Origin: Symbiodinium natans
Taxonomy: Eukaryota > Sar > Dinophyceae > Suessiales > Symbiodiniaceae
Assembly (NCBI GenBank): GCA_905221605.1
Contig: CAJNDS010002148.1
Location: 317,046-381,045 of the forward strand
Direction: 5' to 3'
Length of the DNA: 64,000 nt
Shown: positions 23,059-37,300 of the stretch, one piece after another
How the letters are laid out: every line of letters starts with the position of its first letter
Numbering within the stretch: position 1 is the stretch's first letter
Translations under genes and position numbers: made by a program
The notes under the pieces: generated by a model
Databases searched by the model: none
Told to the model about the DNA's origin: nothing
The model's input: the letters and a program-made list of their open reading frames with translations, nothing else

Positions 23059-23148
23059 GTTTGTTTTATTGATTTGGAAGAAAAACCAACTTCGGTTAAA
23101 ACATCAATAGCGATTGATGTGTTCAATATTTGGTGGAAGAAGCGAAAG

Positions 23149-23840
23149 ATGGACCAGCCTGGCGAGGCTGAGGTTGCTCGAGAATTGTTGGTTGAACTCC
23201 TCCAGGAAGCCCGCGCGGCCCGCGCGGCATCGGGACTCAAGGTTACTGCGGCCAAGACTTCGGCCAAGCTCTCAGCCAAGTTTTGGGAACCTCTGAGCTG
23301 GACCACATTGTCCTAACAGAACACGCATGTGTGCATGGCGCCAGGGCAAGAGCAGCCAGAAGGAGAAACCCGCCGAGGTGGTTGAGGTGAAGGAAGAGTT
23401 GAAGGACAGCTATCATAGTGGACAGTTGCTTTTGCGAGTTTAAGAGCCAGAGACAGATCATCTGAAAGGAGGATGACGCCTGGATCTCACGTCCGAAAAC
23501 AAGGACTGCCTGCGATTCCCAGCAACAGTGCCCAACCCAGTCAGGAGCCGAAGGGGCCAATGGAGAAGGCGACAAAGGAGAGGCAACAAATGAGAAGGAG
23601 AAGGACAAGGAGAGAAAGCAAAAGGCAACGAACGCGAAGGAGAGAAAGGACAAGATGCCAAGGACGGCCGCCGAGAAGCGAGCAGGCTATAGCAGGCTGC
23701 GGGCGGGCAGGGGGCAAACACCAATGACAGTCCTCAGGCCCGAAGACTGTGTCACGTCGACCTTATGCTCCCCTTGCGACGGCCATGGTGAGCTATGTTC
23801 TCCTGCTGTGTGGGAATCTGGCGCCTTACTCCCTCCGTGA
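23149..23840 (+). CDS. Hypothetical Lys/Glu-rich protein, coding-like exons
   Basis: Three stretches look coding. From the ATG at 23149 the frame begins MDQPGEAEVARELL and is helix-rich, ending near 23316. From 23339 it reads RQGKSSQKEKPAEVVEVKEE to about 23440. From 23472, after an AG, it is open to 23840 and very rich in Lys/Glu/Arg in its middle (for example KEKDKERKQK), resembling a disordered or coiled charged linker. Frames differ, so introns are needed between them, but I could not fix the junctions. The stretch starts less than 100 bp outside the inverted repeat. Function unknown; I found no link to the aminotransferase-like gene downstream. Confidence 0.35.
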
Positions 23841-25225
23841 CAAGCCACGCTGCAATGAAGCTGTGATTTTGTCAGGCCTGGTAGCCCGGCGCATCGTCAT
23901 ATTCCCACACACGCACTTTTGAAGTCAAGAGGATGCCGTGGGGAAATCCGATGAGGTTAATTTAACACATACTTTCCAGGTGAGGAAATAGGAATCTAGT
24001 TTGCAAGGGTTTGGAGGTCGGGGCCCATAACACGCGAGTGTGGCGTTGGTATGGTCAGTGTGGGGCACTGGTAGGGTAGGGCAGCATGGGCCAAGTACTG
24101 TCAAGCCTTTGCAGAGCACTGCTGCAGCACGAGGATGCTGAACATGATCCGATTGCCTTGTATTGGTCCGAATACCCTTCACGCTTTACGAAAGATGTAC
24201 GCCTATTCCCTCAAGCCAGCTCTTGCCAGGGATCGGCATTCTGCTGTCGCCGTCGCGCGAAACACGACTGATCTCCTGCCCCAGGGACTGAAGGGTTGGA
24301 CCAGCTATATGTACACTAGGTGGCCGATGTTTATATGTGCACTAGGTGGCCGCTGTTGTGCTTCATGTGGCTGCCCTGGCTTCCTTTGTTGGATTGGCTT
24401 GGCCTGGGCCTAGCTTGGTTTGGCTTGACCTGTCGTAACCTCACAGTACATGTAGAAGAACAAATACAGCACATTATACTGGTGTATACCGATTTTGTAA
24501 ACACACAGATGTGCCGTGCCAGAGGCCTGCCAGCCGGACGGGACAGAAGCGAGAGCACCGGTTTCGCCACTCTACCAGGGGGACTACAGCACGCTCGTAC
24601 AGCGTGCTCTGGATACTTAAACCTGAATTTGGCCACTTAATCAGCGGCTCCTACAGCACACTCGTGCAGCGTGCCCTAAACCCTAAACTCCTAAACCCTG
24701 AAATAGCCCGCCGCTTCCATCCACCCAGCGGTGGCCATGTGTTCCTGAAACCTGCCATGATGTGGCCTGGAGCTTGGGAGTCAGTGGCCTGACGGGCTGT
24801 TAGGGCTTCAGGTTTTGGGGGTTGCGGCCATGGGAGTATCAAAGTGAGCCCTTTTGCTAAATTTTGGGAAGTACCAAAGTGAGGGCTTGTATTAAGTTTG
24901 GAGGCAGGATTTGTTTGGAGAAGCCCTAAGGCTTTTAGCGGCTTATCATGCATTTTAAACGAGTTATTTTGCGGAGTTTGAACCTGGTTCCGGAGTCTGT
25001 TCCCAAGAATCCAGACATCTATTATTATTATTTTATATATATTTTTTTTTTTGGGGGGGCTTGGGTGTTGTTGTTGTTTTTAGGGGGTGGGGGGGGTGGG
25101 GAGGGGGGCTTGGGGGTTATAGGTGTGAAGGTTTGAGGGCTGTTTGGGTGGTTTCGGGTTTGGGGTTTCAGGCTTAAGGCGAATTTCTGGTTTTTGAGGG
25201 GTTGTTGGCTCAGGGTGTTCGGGTT
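23841..25225. other. No supported gene
   Basis: Mostly unique sequence with a few stray CCCTAAA units (24672-24700), an AT-rich/poly-T stretch (25018-25050) and poly-G. N-terminal exons of the aminotransferase-like gene were sought here and not found. Confidence 0.4.
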
Positions 25226-25372
25226 TAGGGGCCCTACACCCTACACCCTAGACCCTAAACCCCTAAACCCTAAACCCTAACCGTAAGCGCTAACCCCTAA
25301 ACCCTAAACCCTAAGCCCTAAACCCTAAACCCCAAACCCTAAACCCCAAACCCCAAACCCTAAACCCTAAAG
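25226..25372 (+). repeat. CCCTAAA array before aminotransferase exon 1
   Basis: CCCTAAA units with CCCTAAC, CCCCAAA and CCCTACA variants, ending about 15 bp before the acceptor of the first recognised exon. Confidence 0.95.
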
Positions 25373-25386
25373 AGTCTCTTCCACAG

Positions 25387-28300
25387 GTGGCCGCCGGCGT
25401 GACAGATCCCTCACTGCTGAAAGCGGGCCTCTATCCGGAGGACGCAGCTTGGCCTTTTTTCAGGGCCCATTGGGGTTTTGTAGGGTTTAGGGTTTAGGGT
25501 TTGGGGTTTGGGGTTTGGGGTTGTTAGGGTGTTTAGGGTTTAGGGTTTTTGGGGTTTCTGGGAAGTTCCTTTCGTTCTTTGAGTTCTCAAGTTTCCTAGG
25601 CTTCCTGGGCTTCCTAGGGTTTCTAGGCTTCCTAGTTCTGAGGGTTCCTACTAGATTTCCTAGGTTGCTAGGGTTCCTAGGGTTCTAGGGTTCCTAGGGT
25701 TCCTAGGGTTCCTAGGGTTCCTAGGGTTCCTAGAGTTCCTAGGGTTCCTAGAATTCCTAGGGTTCCTAGGATTTTTGTTTCGGGGCGTTAGGGTCCCTAG
25801 AGTTTGGAGCTGTTTGGGTTTCCAGGGTTAGGTCTTTGAGGTTAGGGTTTAGGGTTTAGGGCTTAGGGTTTAGGGTCAAGTGGGGTTGAAGCCGGGCTTT
25901 GGGTATAGGTCCCCCGGTATAGGCCCCCCCCCCCCCATGTGGTGTGGTCGTGGGGTGTCGGGTTTAGGGCTTTCGGGTTCAGAGCTCCCCTGTGGTGTGG
26001 TGGTGAGCACGTCGGATTTCAGGGTTTAGTCTTTCATGAGGGTTGAGGGTTTAGGATTTTCATTCGGGTTAGGTGTTCGGCCTGAGAAGGCATAGGATTG
26101 AGGGCTTTAGGATTTTAGGGCTCAGGGGTCAAGGCGGGGGGAGGGGGCATCCATGTGACTGTAGACACTTTGCCACGTCACCCCCAAAGTGATGAACCTT
26201 AGGGGAGGGGAGGGGGGTGGGGGGGGGGGGGGGGTGGGGGGGGGGGGGGGTGGGGGGGGGGGGGGGGGGGGGTGGGGGGGGGGGGGGGTGGGTGGGGGTG
26301 GGGGGTGTAGGGCACAGGCGAGCCGGGATCAGACATACCAAGCCCTGATCGCCCCCAGCCCGAAAGCCCAGTCCTGATTTGTGTGAGTGATGCTTGTGGA
26401 TTGTCGAGTTGAGGGTGGTTGGGTGTGAGCACCCCTAAACCCTAAACCCTAAGCCCTAAACCCTAAAACCTAAACCCTAAACCCTAAACCCTAAACTCTA
26501 AACCTAAACCCTAAAACCCTAAACCCTAAAACCAACCCACAACCACACCACACGGGGGGGGGGGGGGTGGGTGGGGGTGGAGCCCGCCGGGGCGCAACCA
26601 TAGATATATACATATACATACATAGACATGTGTATAGCAATGTATAATATATGTATATCTGTATAGATACATGTATCGTTTTTCTCGGTTTTAGCTTTTG
26701 CTTCTTGCGGACGGGGGAAATGTGCAGGCGAGGGTATTCGTGCACACGGTGCTGAATGAGTGTCTCGGGGTTGTGGGTTTAGGAGGTTTTGGGGATCTTC
26801 GACCTTCGGGCATCCAACTTGGATAGAGAGGCCTGCTCAATGATTTAAAGGTTCATAATGTTGTCTGCTGATTAGTGTGCCCCCCCCCCCCCCTCAACAA
26901 ATGGACCCGCGCTTCAGTGCGGGGGGGGGGGGAAGGGGTCTGGCTTTATATGATTTTAAAAGGGATGAGTTTATATGAGTCTAAGCGGGATCCATATGAT
27001 TTTAGAAGGGATGAGCTCGTATGAGTTTAAAAGGGATCCATGTGTTTATAAAAGGGGTGAGACTGTATGAAATTACGATTTCAAGAGGGATGAGCTTATA
27101 TGAATTTAAAAAGGCTTCATGTGATTTTTAAGGGATCCGCATGATTTTAAACGGATTAAGTTTATATGAATTTAAATGGGATCCATCTATCCCAACCAAG
27201 CCAGCCCGCAAAAAAAAAAAAAAAACTTAAAAACAATACATATAATTCCGGGGGAGCAAACGTTTACATTATACGGCATTCGGTCAGCTGTTGGACTACC
27301 CCTTTGAAATTTGATTGCCTGGCCTCGGTACAAATCATTTTATAAGTAAATCTTAGCTTTGGGGCTGGCCTGGAGACTTAAGATTTCAGGGCCCGACAAC
27401 CTCAGGCCTCAAGGTTTAGGAAGCCTCAGCCCTTAGGCCTCTGGATCCAAGCCCAACTAGCCCGCAAAAACAACATATTTCCGGGGGAGCAAATGTTTTA
27501 TATTATACGGCATTCGGGCAGCTGCTGGACTACCCCCTTTGAAATTTGATTGCCCGGCCTTGGTACAAAAACATTTTATAAGGAAATCTAAGTTTTGGGG
27601 CTGGCCTGGAGACTGAAGACTTCAGGGCCCGACAACCTCAGGCCTCAAGGGTTGCTCTCTTAGGCTCAGTGCAGAAGCGATTTCTAGACAACAACGCCAT
27701 TCAACAGCCCCGCCGAAATTTTGCATCGCCCGATTTTTTTTTCACAATTCCGGGGGGCCTCCTCAAATAGACCCCCCTGAATAATTTTTGGATTTTTTCA
27801 CAACTCCATCAGGATACAACATTAAGAGGAGCCACTGTTGATGTTTTCGCAAATTGCCAAAACCCCGAGAATAGCCGCGTTTATGGTTTCCTAAACCCTA
27901 AACCCTCGACCCTAAGCCCTAAGCCCGAAACCCTAAACCCCTAAACCCTAAACCCTAAACCCTAAACCCTACATGTATTGGCTTGTCATTGTCTCCGATG
28001 CCAAGTTGTGCATCCAAGCTGAGGTGATCAAGCGCGCGAACGAGCCGCTCAGCGCAGAAGTGAGTGCTTTGCACAGGGAGGTTCAACGGGTTCAGGGTTC
28101 AGGGTTCAGGGCTTAGGGTTCAGGGCTTAGGGTTTAGGGTTTAGGGTTTAGGTTGTTGCTCAGGACCGGGTCACTGTTCCTGGAATGTGCTAGACGGCTT
28201 GCGTCACCTCTTGGATGAAGGCCTCAAGCCCTGTAAACTCTATGTCCCGAAAACCCTAAATCCGTCAACGCCATGTTTTAGTTGGCTTTGGGCTTTTCTG

Positions 28301-31300
28301 CGAAGCAGCTGCTTGCAACCTGCTATTCGGTGCTTAGTAGGCAAGTAGGGAATTAGGTTCCCTGTATAATCCCTTAAGGGTTGTTTATAGACGTAGATGG
28401 GGGAAAACGACTTCTCTGATCCCCTACAAGAACTGGGAAGTGTTGGGGATGAGCTCGAGATATGTAAGCCTTGGGAGATTTACATTTCCTTCTTGCCAGG
28501 GTTTAGGTTTAGGGTTTAGGGGTTTGGGTTAGGGTTTAGGGTTTAGTTTTTGGGGTGTGGAGGGTGTGGGGGGGGTGTGGGGGGGAGGGGGGGGGGGAAT
28601 GGGCGGGGCGTATGGTCGATGAAGTTTGTAGTTCGAGGGGGGGGGTTGGGTGCCTAGGAATCCTTACGGAAGCTTAGGGCGGCACTGTAAAACCCCATGC
28701 CCCAAACCAGGTATCTCCAGGCCACTAACAACGCTGGAACCGGTGCCTACACAGACTCGTCTGGCTTGCTTCTGGTGCGGCAGCAGGCGGTGTAACCCGA
28801 AGCCAGGATTCAGGGAGAAGGGTTGTAGAGTTTGAGGGCTTAGGGTTTTCGAGTTTAGGGTTTGAGGGTTTTGGAGTTTTGAAGGCTGAGGGTTAAGGCG
28901 CTTAGGGTCTTTGACGTATGAAGGACAGGGTGGGGATTTTCGAAGAGACAGTTTGGGGTTTGGCTTACGCCCGTAAGTCCCGAATCACGTTCGGAGTCTT
29001 GGTCCTTCATAAATTAAGGGTTAGGGTTTAGGGTTTAAAGGTTCATGGGGGGTAGGTACCTGGGAAACCTTGGGGAAGCTTCGGGAGCCCAAGGAGTCGT
29101 GGGGAGTACTCGGGAAGCGTGTAACCCCCCCCCTCCCCTTGAACCCCCCCCCCCCCTCCCAAAAGGATCCTATGACTGAAGAAGCATGGCTACCCTAAAC
29201 CCTAAGCCCTAAGCCCTAAGCCCTAAACCCTAAGCCCTAAGCCCTAAAGCCTAAACCCTAAACCCTAAACCTTAAGCCCTCAACCCTAAACCCTCAACCC
29301 TCAACCCAGGGATCCCTTTTGTTCCCGGATTCAAACTTGGGTGGTCCTGTTTTTTAGGGATGCCGTAGCTGCATAGGGGACCCCGAAAGGGACCCTAATC
29401 TAGATATCTAGCTGATGGCCGCGCTTCCCTAAACCCTAAACCCTAAACCCTAAAACCTCAACCCTAAACCCCAAACCCTAAACCCTAAACCCATATGTTG
29501 TGTAGGTGGCTCCGCGTTATGATGGGAGTTCTCAGGGTTTCGGGTTTAGGATTTACGGTTGGGGGCGTTTCGGGGGTCTGGAGTGTGCCATGAGAGAGGT
29601 CGCGGAGTTCTTGCAAAAGCGACACGCGGCGGCAACACCACAAAAGCTCCAAAATTCCAGTTTCCACCCCCCCCCCCCCTTCCTTGATTTAACCCCAAAC
29701 CCTAAACCCCCGAAACCCTAAACTCTAAACCCCCTAGACCCTAAGCCCTAAACCTTAAAAGGGTACCCTGAGGCCTCCTTCATATGTGGAGTTTTGGGTT
29801 GCAGAAGCAAAAGTTGAGGACTTGCCGGTTTGGGTCTGGCAAAGCCCTAAGCCCTAAAGCCGAGACGTAAGAACCCGGTTCAGGGTCCAGGGTTTAGGGT
29901 TTAGGGTTTAGGGTTTAGGGTTTGGGGTAAACTTTCCTGTTCATAGTAGGGAATGAGGGAATTCGGTCCCGATTAAGAACCAGTAGTTTAAAAACACAAT
30001 AAGCCCTTAATAAGCCCAATAAAGCCTCTGAACTCTAACCAGGGGGCGCCAGACTTTTGGCACGCCGGTTTTACAAGAAACAGAGACCCAATAAACAACC
30101 CTCTTCCCTAAACCCTAAACCCTAAACCCTAAACCCTAAACCCTAAACCCTAAACCCTAAACCCTAAACCCTAAACCCTAAACCCTAAACCCTAAACCCT
30201 AAACCCTAAACCCTAAACCCTGAACCCTAAACCCTAAACCCTAAACCCTCTTCCCTAAACCCTAAGCCCCTGGCCTTCGTCTTCAATTCCGAATTTCCCG
30301 TTTCTTCGGACACTAGGTCGGCCCTTTGGTGTTGTCGTATTCTCCCTTATGGGTTTAAGAGGATCATACTCTTAGGAGCCCAGTGGTACCCTTTACCCTT
30401 TTTTTGAAGTAACCAACCCAAGAAAGGGTGCCCCTTAATAAAATATGGTTACTGGGCTACCAGGTGCTTAGGAATAACGTTTTAGAGGGTTTTAGTAGAG
30501 TGATAAGTTGACATCCCCAGACGACGCGGCTCTCTCTTCTCGACCCGATGTCCGCGCAAGTTGCAGCATGTGTTTGCATCGCTGGCTGAACCATTCAATC
30601 CTCCCCAGAATCTCTCCTAAACCTTAAACCCTAAACCCTAAACCCTAAACCCTAAACCCTAAACCCTAAACCCTAAACCCTAAACCCTAGACCCTAAACC
30701 CTAAACCCTAAACCCTAAACCCTAAACCCTAAACCCTAAACCTTTTCTGCCGGAAAGCCCTAAACCACAACTCCGTTGGCACCCGCAGTCTGAGGGGACG
30801 GGTTCCCAGCTGACCCGAAGGCAGTTTTGGGAGTGTTTTTGGGGGGAGGGGGGGGGGTTTCGGGGTTTAGGAGTGTAGGGGTGTAGGGTTTAGGGGTTTC
30901 GGGGTTTCGGGGTTTTCGGGGTTTTCGGGGTTCGGGGTTTCATTTTGGGAGGTTCTTTCTATTTTGGGGGGGGGGGGGGGGGGGGGGGGGGGCGGTGGGT
31001 TGAGGTTTAGGGGTTCAGGGTTTAGGGGTTTTGTAGGTCCTCTTTCCAAAGAGCCCAAGACCCCTTAGTCTGGAAGAGGCCTCGAATACTCTAAACCGCA
31101 TCCCTACCCCCTATACCTTCGATTCACATTAGGATTCTCTGTTATCATTTGAGGGGTGTTGGGCTCTTTGGGCCAATATGCCCTCTACCAACAACACATA
31201 TCGAAGGCACCTTGGCATACCAGGGATCCGCGTATAACTAAGGCAAGGAGATTCGGGGTAGTTCTCTAACTCGGGTTCCTTCTCGGGTCCTAATATGTTG

Positions 31301-34300
31301 TACGGCGCCCTTATCATGACCCATATTCCTTAGACCCGAAACCCCTAAACCCTAAACCCTACACCCTAAACCCTCAAGGGACCCTAATTTGGAGACTTAC
31401 CCAGATTTTCTTAGGTAAGGGGTATTGCGTAGCCTCTAAGAGATGGGTTATTGGCAGCCCTCGGTCCATCGCCTTCACGATAGCACCCAAAACCTAAGCC
31501 CCCTAAAATGCCGAGCTTCCTGAACTCCCTAAACCCCGGAGGCCCCTAAATAAGCCCCACCCTAGACCTTAGAAACTTTGCTTGTTCATGCTCTTTCTTG
31601 CCGCTTTGGTGCTACAAGGCCCTACAAGCCTCACCCCTTCAACCATAAGGCTTCAAGGCCCTAAACCCTAAAGCCCAGAAACCAAAACCCTAATCCCAGA
31701 ACCCTAAACAAAAAAACTGAAGTCTTATGAGGGCAGCAATGCGTCAGGAAGCCCACAGAGTCCTGAACTTTGCCGTCCAGGCCACCTAAATCCTAAACCC
31801 TAGACCCTAGGCCCTAGACCCTGGACCCTAGACCCTGACCCTAGACCCTAGACCCTAGGCTTTGTGTGCGCAAGCGACCCTGAACGCTGGAAGGCGATCT
31901 ACCTCACCACCGGAGCCTCCGAAGGGGTGCGGCTTGGCCCTAAACCCGGAGCCCGAAAAAAAAAAACACTCCTTAACCCTAAGCCCCCTAAACCTTAAAC
32001 CCCTAAACCCCTGAACCCTGAACCCTGAACCCTGAACCCTGAACCCTGAAACCCCTGAACCCTGAACCCTGAACCCTGAACCCTAATTAAACCCTAAGCC
32101 CAAAACAAAAACCTTTGGCGTGGAGGTTGCTGCCAGGGTTTTGGGGTGAGATGGGGCTCCCTGGTAAGTAGGGTATTACTTTGGAGGGTTCCTTGAGGGG
32201 GTTTTGGTTCAGGGTTTAGGAACCCTTGACCCTCAAGCCTAAATCCTGAACCCAAAACCCTAAGCCCAAAACCCGCCACACCCTAAACCTAAGCCCTCCT
32301 CGAGGTGTTCTACCTCAACTCTGAGACCCTAAAGTATCACCTAAAGTTATACTTAGGGTATAGCAGGGGTACCCTCTGTTTTGGGAAATGCCCCATCGAA
32401 CGGTTCTCAAACAGACCCGAGAGGTGGGCCCTATATGATTCAGAGGTCAGGATGAAGCCCTTTACTGCCAAAAGTTTAGGGTCTAGCGTTTTGGGTTTAG
32501 GGTTCAGGGTTTAGGGTAGAGGGTTTAGGGTTTAGGGAGGGTTCTGGTTCAGGATTTATAGGGTATAGGGTTTAGGGTTTAGGGTTGGAGAGCTACTCCT
32601 GTTCAGGTCCCTTATCCAACATTACTTGAAACTTAGAGTCCAGATGTCTCAAAGAGCCCAAGAACTCCTCAATGAAGGAATGGGCCTGAAACGGCAATAG
32701 GGGTTTAGGGTTTAGGGTTTAGGGTTTAGGGTTTAGGGTTTAGGGTTTAGGGATTCCTTAGTAAGAAGGGTTATGGGCCGCTCTCATGGGGCTCTACCTC
32801 GGGCGCCTAAGGTTGCACCCTTGGGTTTGGGGACCCTTTTTAAAGAACACGTAGGGTTCAGGGTTTAGGGTTTAGGGTTTAGGGTTTAGGGTTTAGGGTT
32901 TAGGGTTTAGGGTTTAGGGTTTAGGGTGAATAAGGGCCATATTTGGAGTATACTACGGGAACCTTGAGGGGTACAACCTTAGGGGTGCGAGTCTTAATCT
33001 CTTGTTGCTCTGGGTCGTCTTGCAGTGTGGTTTGCCTGAATAGTGCTTTAGGGTCTGTGGTTCAGGACCCCTAGACAAGAAACCCCGAACCCTACAAGTA
33101 AACCCAACATCCCCCCCCCCAGATTCCCAAAAGCCTAAACACTAAACCCCAAACCCTAAAGCTCCAAACCCTAGAGCTCCTAACCCCAAACCCGAACGCC
33201 TGCGCAACCCTCAGGACAAGGAACCCCAAACCCTAAACCCTAAGTCCTAAGCCCTAAGCCCTAAGCCCTAAACCCTAAACCCTAAATCTTCTTGGCTCCC
33301 CTCGGAGCTGGCCAAGGAAGCGGGCCATCTCGGCTCTGCTCAAGGATGGGGTTTGGGGTGTAGGGTTCAGGGTTCAGGGTTTAGGGTTTAGGGGTTCAGG
33401 GTTCAGGGTTTAGGGTTTAGGGTTTAGGGTTTTGGGGTTTTGGGTTTGGGGTTTAGGGTTTTGGGGTTTAGGGTTTAGGGCTTAAAATTTAGGCTTTCGG
33501 GTTTAGGGTTTTGGGGTTTAGGGTTTAGGGTTTTGGGCTTAAAATTTCGGCTTTCGGGTTTAGGGTTTTGGGGTTTAGGACTTGAGCAAGAGGCCGTGAG
33601 GCCCAGCCATCCGCGGACACCCTCAGCCCTCAAAACCCCTCCGTAGCCCAGTGGTGCCCTTTACCCTAAACCCTAAACCCTAACCCTAAACCCTAAACCC
33701 TAAACCCTAAACCCTAAACCCTAAACCCTAAACCCTAAACCCTAAACCCTAAACCCTGTTTTTCGGTTCTGGGTTCCGTGAAAAAGTCACCAACCAAAAC
33801 AGGGTACCCTTATTGTATCATGGTTGCGGGTTTAGGGTTCAGGGTTTAGGGTTTCGGTTTAAACCCCTAAACCCAGAAGGCACAAAGCACCCCAAACCCC
33901 TAAGCCCTGCTAGTAAAGCCCGAAACCCCGCTTGGAGGTTCATGGTACTTCTAGCCCCCATTATACGTCTACTTACAGCCTACTTCGAGGACTTGGGGAG
34001 CGTATGCGTACAGTTATTGGGCTGATAAGCACCCTGGACCTCCAAGTAGACCCCCAAACTCGAAACCCCGAACCCCTAAGCGTCTTGCGGTGTTGGGCGT
34101 TGAGGCTTTCTGGCTGTAGGGTGTAAGACTTCTAGGGTTTTCGGGGTTTAGGGTTTAGGGTTCAATGAAGCTAGAACCACCCAAATCCTAAGACCCAACC
34201 GCAAGAAAGGACGAGAGATGCGGCATGCTGATCCCGCGGCCGCAGTATCCGCCCCTCGAAGAATGCAGCGTAGTTTAAGGAGACCGAAACGTACCCCCCC

Positions 34301-37300
34301 CCCCCTTTGCTTTTTTTGTTTTGGTAAGTCCCCTTATTCGTGGGATTCTCAGAGAACATATATGGGGCTGCTCCCCCTTACACTGTCAGTCCTTAATAGG
34401 GATTCGTCGGGGGTACTGTAATCCCTGTTGAGGACTGCTAGTATAAGGGTGAACGTCCCAAGGCCTCGAGCGGAACTAAACTGGGTTTAGGGTTTAGGGT
34501 TTAGGGTTTAGGGTTTAGGGTTTAGGGTTTAGGGTTTAGGGTTTAGGGTTTAGGGTTTAGGGTTTAGGGTTTAGGGTTTAAAAATTCAGGTTTAGGGTTT
34601 AGGGTTTAGGGTTTATGGTTCAGGGGTTCGGGTCCTAAGTCTCTCAGCCCCAAGAGTTCCAAGGATTTCAGCTAATTCCGAACACCCCCCCTCCCCCCCC
34701 CCACCCCCCCAACAAAAGGAGAAGTGGGGGGGGGGGGGTTTCCGAAAATAGGGGACCCTACAATATACCCCCTAAATAGCAGGATTCCCTTAGAAAAAGG
34801 ACCCCAACAAGGTACCCCCTAATTTCTTAGTAGCTGAGTGAGTACACTTTACACTTTTGGGGCTACTAGAACCCTCTGTAGAACTGAAAGCGTACACTTT
34901 TTTGGGGGCTTATGAACTCAGCAAGGGTTTAGGGTTTAGGGTTTAGGGTTTAGGGTTTAGCGTTTAGGGTTTAGGGTTTAGGGTTTAGGGTTTAGGGTAA
35001 CCCCCAAGTGCACCCGGAGCTGCACCAAAGGAACAGAGCCATGATCTGACGTGAGAGAGTTTAGGGTCCAGGGTTGAGGGTTTGTGGAGCCCTAAACCCT
35101 AAACCCTAAACCCTAAACCCTAAACCCTAAACCCTAAACCCTAAACCCTAAACCCTAAACCCTAAACCCTAAACCCTAAACCCTAACCTAAACCCTAAAC
35201 CCTAAACCCTAAACCCTAAACCCTAAACCCTAAACCCTAAACCCTAAACCCTAAACCCTAAACCCTAAACCCTAAACCCTAAACCCTAAACCCTAAACCC
35301 TAAACCCTAAACCCTAAACCCTAAACCCTATTCAGGGCCTTAGGGTTTCCCAGGCTGTACAGCGCCGCGTTGACGATGGCCGGGGGTCGCATCGTGTACT
35401 ACGACATGTATGAAGAGACCCTTTGCAGGTTTTATCTAAGGGTTTAGGGTTTAGTGTTTAGGGTTAACGGATCCCGGTTTTTTTGATTTAGGTTTTGGAG
35501 TTTGGGGGTTATGGTGTTTGAGTGTTTGGGGTTTTTGGGATGTAGGGGTTACGGCTTTAGGAGTTTGGGGTTTGGGGTGTAGTGGTTTCGGGTTTTGGGG
35601 TTTTGGGCTTGGGTTGTGCGATTGGAATTTTATGTGTTTTGGGAGCGGTTTTGGGGGTTGGACTCCGTTTGGGGGTTTGTGGCGTTTGGGGTTTAGCTTG
35701 TTTAGGGTTTGGGATTTGTGGGGTTTACGGGGGTTTGGTGTTTAGCGGGTTTGGGTAGTTTAGGGGTTTGGGTGGGCTGAGGATTTAGTTCGATGCTTGG
35801 TGGGGTTTGTCAGGTATATGGAAGGATCGCCTTAAGAGGTCCCTTTACATACCTCAGTAGCCCCCAAATAGCCCCTACACAGCCCTTGTGGACGTGTCGC
35901 GGTCCTTAAGGCTTCACAAGAATGACCCTAAACCCTAGACGCTAAGCCCTAAACCCGAAATTCTAAACCCTAAGCCCTAAACTCTTTATACAGGCGCTAG
36001 GGGCCACAAACCCCGAAACCCCAAACCGGGCGTGGTTTAGGGTTTTAAGCCTAAACTTAGGATTGCGGAGGCCCTCTCAGAGAGTTCAGGGTTTAGGGTT
36101 TCAAGGTTTAGGGTTTAGGGCTTGGGGTTGGGGTTTAGGGCTTGAGGTTTAGGGCCCAGGGTTTAGGGCTTGGGGTTTGGGGTCTGGGGCATGGGGCTTA
36201 GGGTCTAACCTCGAGGGTTCAGGGTTTGGGGTTCAGCTTTCGTGTGGGTGGAAGGGTCGCGTGAGAAGTTTCGGGTTAGGGCTTAGGGCTCAGGGCTCAA
36301 GGCTTAGAAGTTCGAATACGCAATGTTTATCCGTTGGTCCCGACATAATCCCAAAGGCTAACCCTTGAAGCTCCGCTGGAAGACTGGACACGTCAAGGTA
36401 GGTTTGTTGTTCGTTTCTTGGGCTTAGCCCTCAGCCCCCTTCAACCCTAAACCCTAAACCCAAAGCCCCAACCCCGGATCCTTATCGTAAACCCTAAACC
36501 CTAAACCTAAATCCCAAACCCCAAACCCTAACCTCTAAGCCCTTATGACCCTTCTGACCCTTTATGTAGACCTAAGAACCTCTGAAGCGTTCCTCCTCTT
36601 CCTTACGTGGCGGTTCATGGTACTTAGTAACTAATTATAACTGTACTTATAGGGTTTAGGGTTTAGGGTTTAGTGTTTAGGGTTTAGGGTTTAGGGTAAC
36701 TGTACTTATAACTGTTTAAGGGGCTTTTTAGTGGGCTATAAGTACAGTTATAGTTAGTCCCTAAACCCTAAACCCTAAACCCTAAACCCTAAACCCTAAA
36801 CCCTAAACCATAAACCTTAAACCCTAAACCCTAAACCCTAAACCTTAAACCCTAAACCCTAAACCCTAAGTACCACGAACCTTCAAGTACGTGGCCTGCT
36901 TTCACAGGAAGGGGTGGCGCACCACGGAGCAGGATGGCCGGCACATGGCGCCCCAAACCCTAAACCCTAAACCCTAAACCCTAAACCCTAAACCCTAAAC
37001 CCTAAACCCTAAACCCTAAACCCCTAAAACCCCCAACACCTCTGCCCTCAAGCCTCGACCCGATGCTTCAAGCCCTAAATATTCTCGCAGCCCTAAAGCC
37101 CTTACGCCTAAGATCCAACGGCTAAAGCCCCCAAACCCTGGTTTAGGGTTTAGGGTTTAGGGTTTAGGGTTTAGGGTTTAGGGTTTAGGGTTCAGGGTTT
37201 AGGGCTTAGGGTTTAGGGTTTAAGGGGGGGGAGATCGCTGAATGCGAAGCTCTGCTGTCGGGCCTTCGAACGGGCCAACTCGTCTTTGTTTGGTTTGGAA

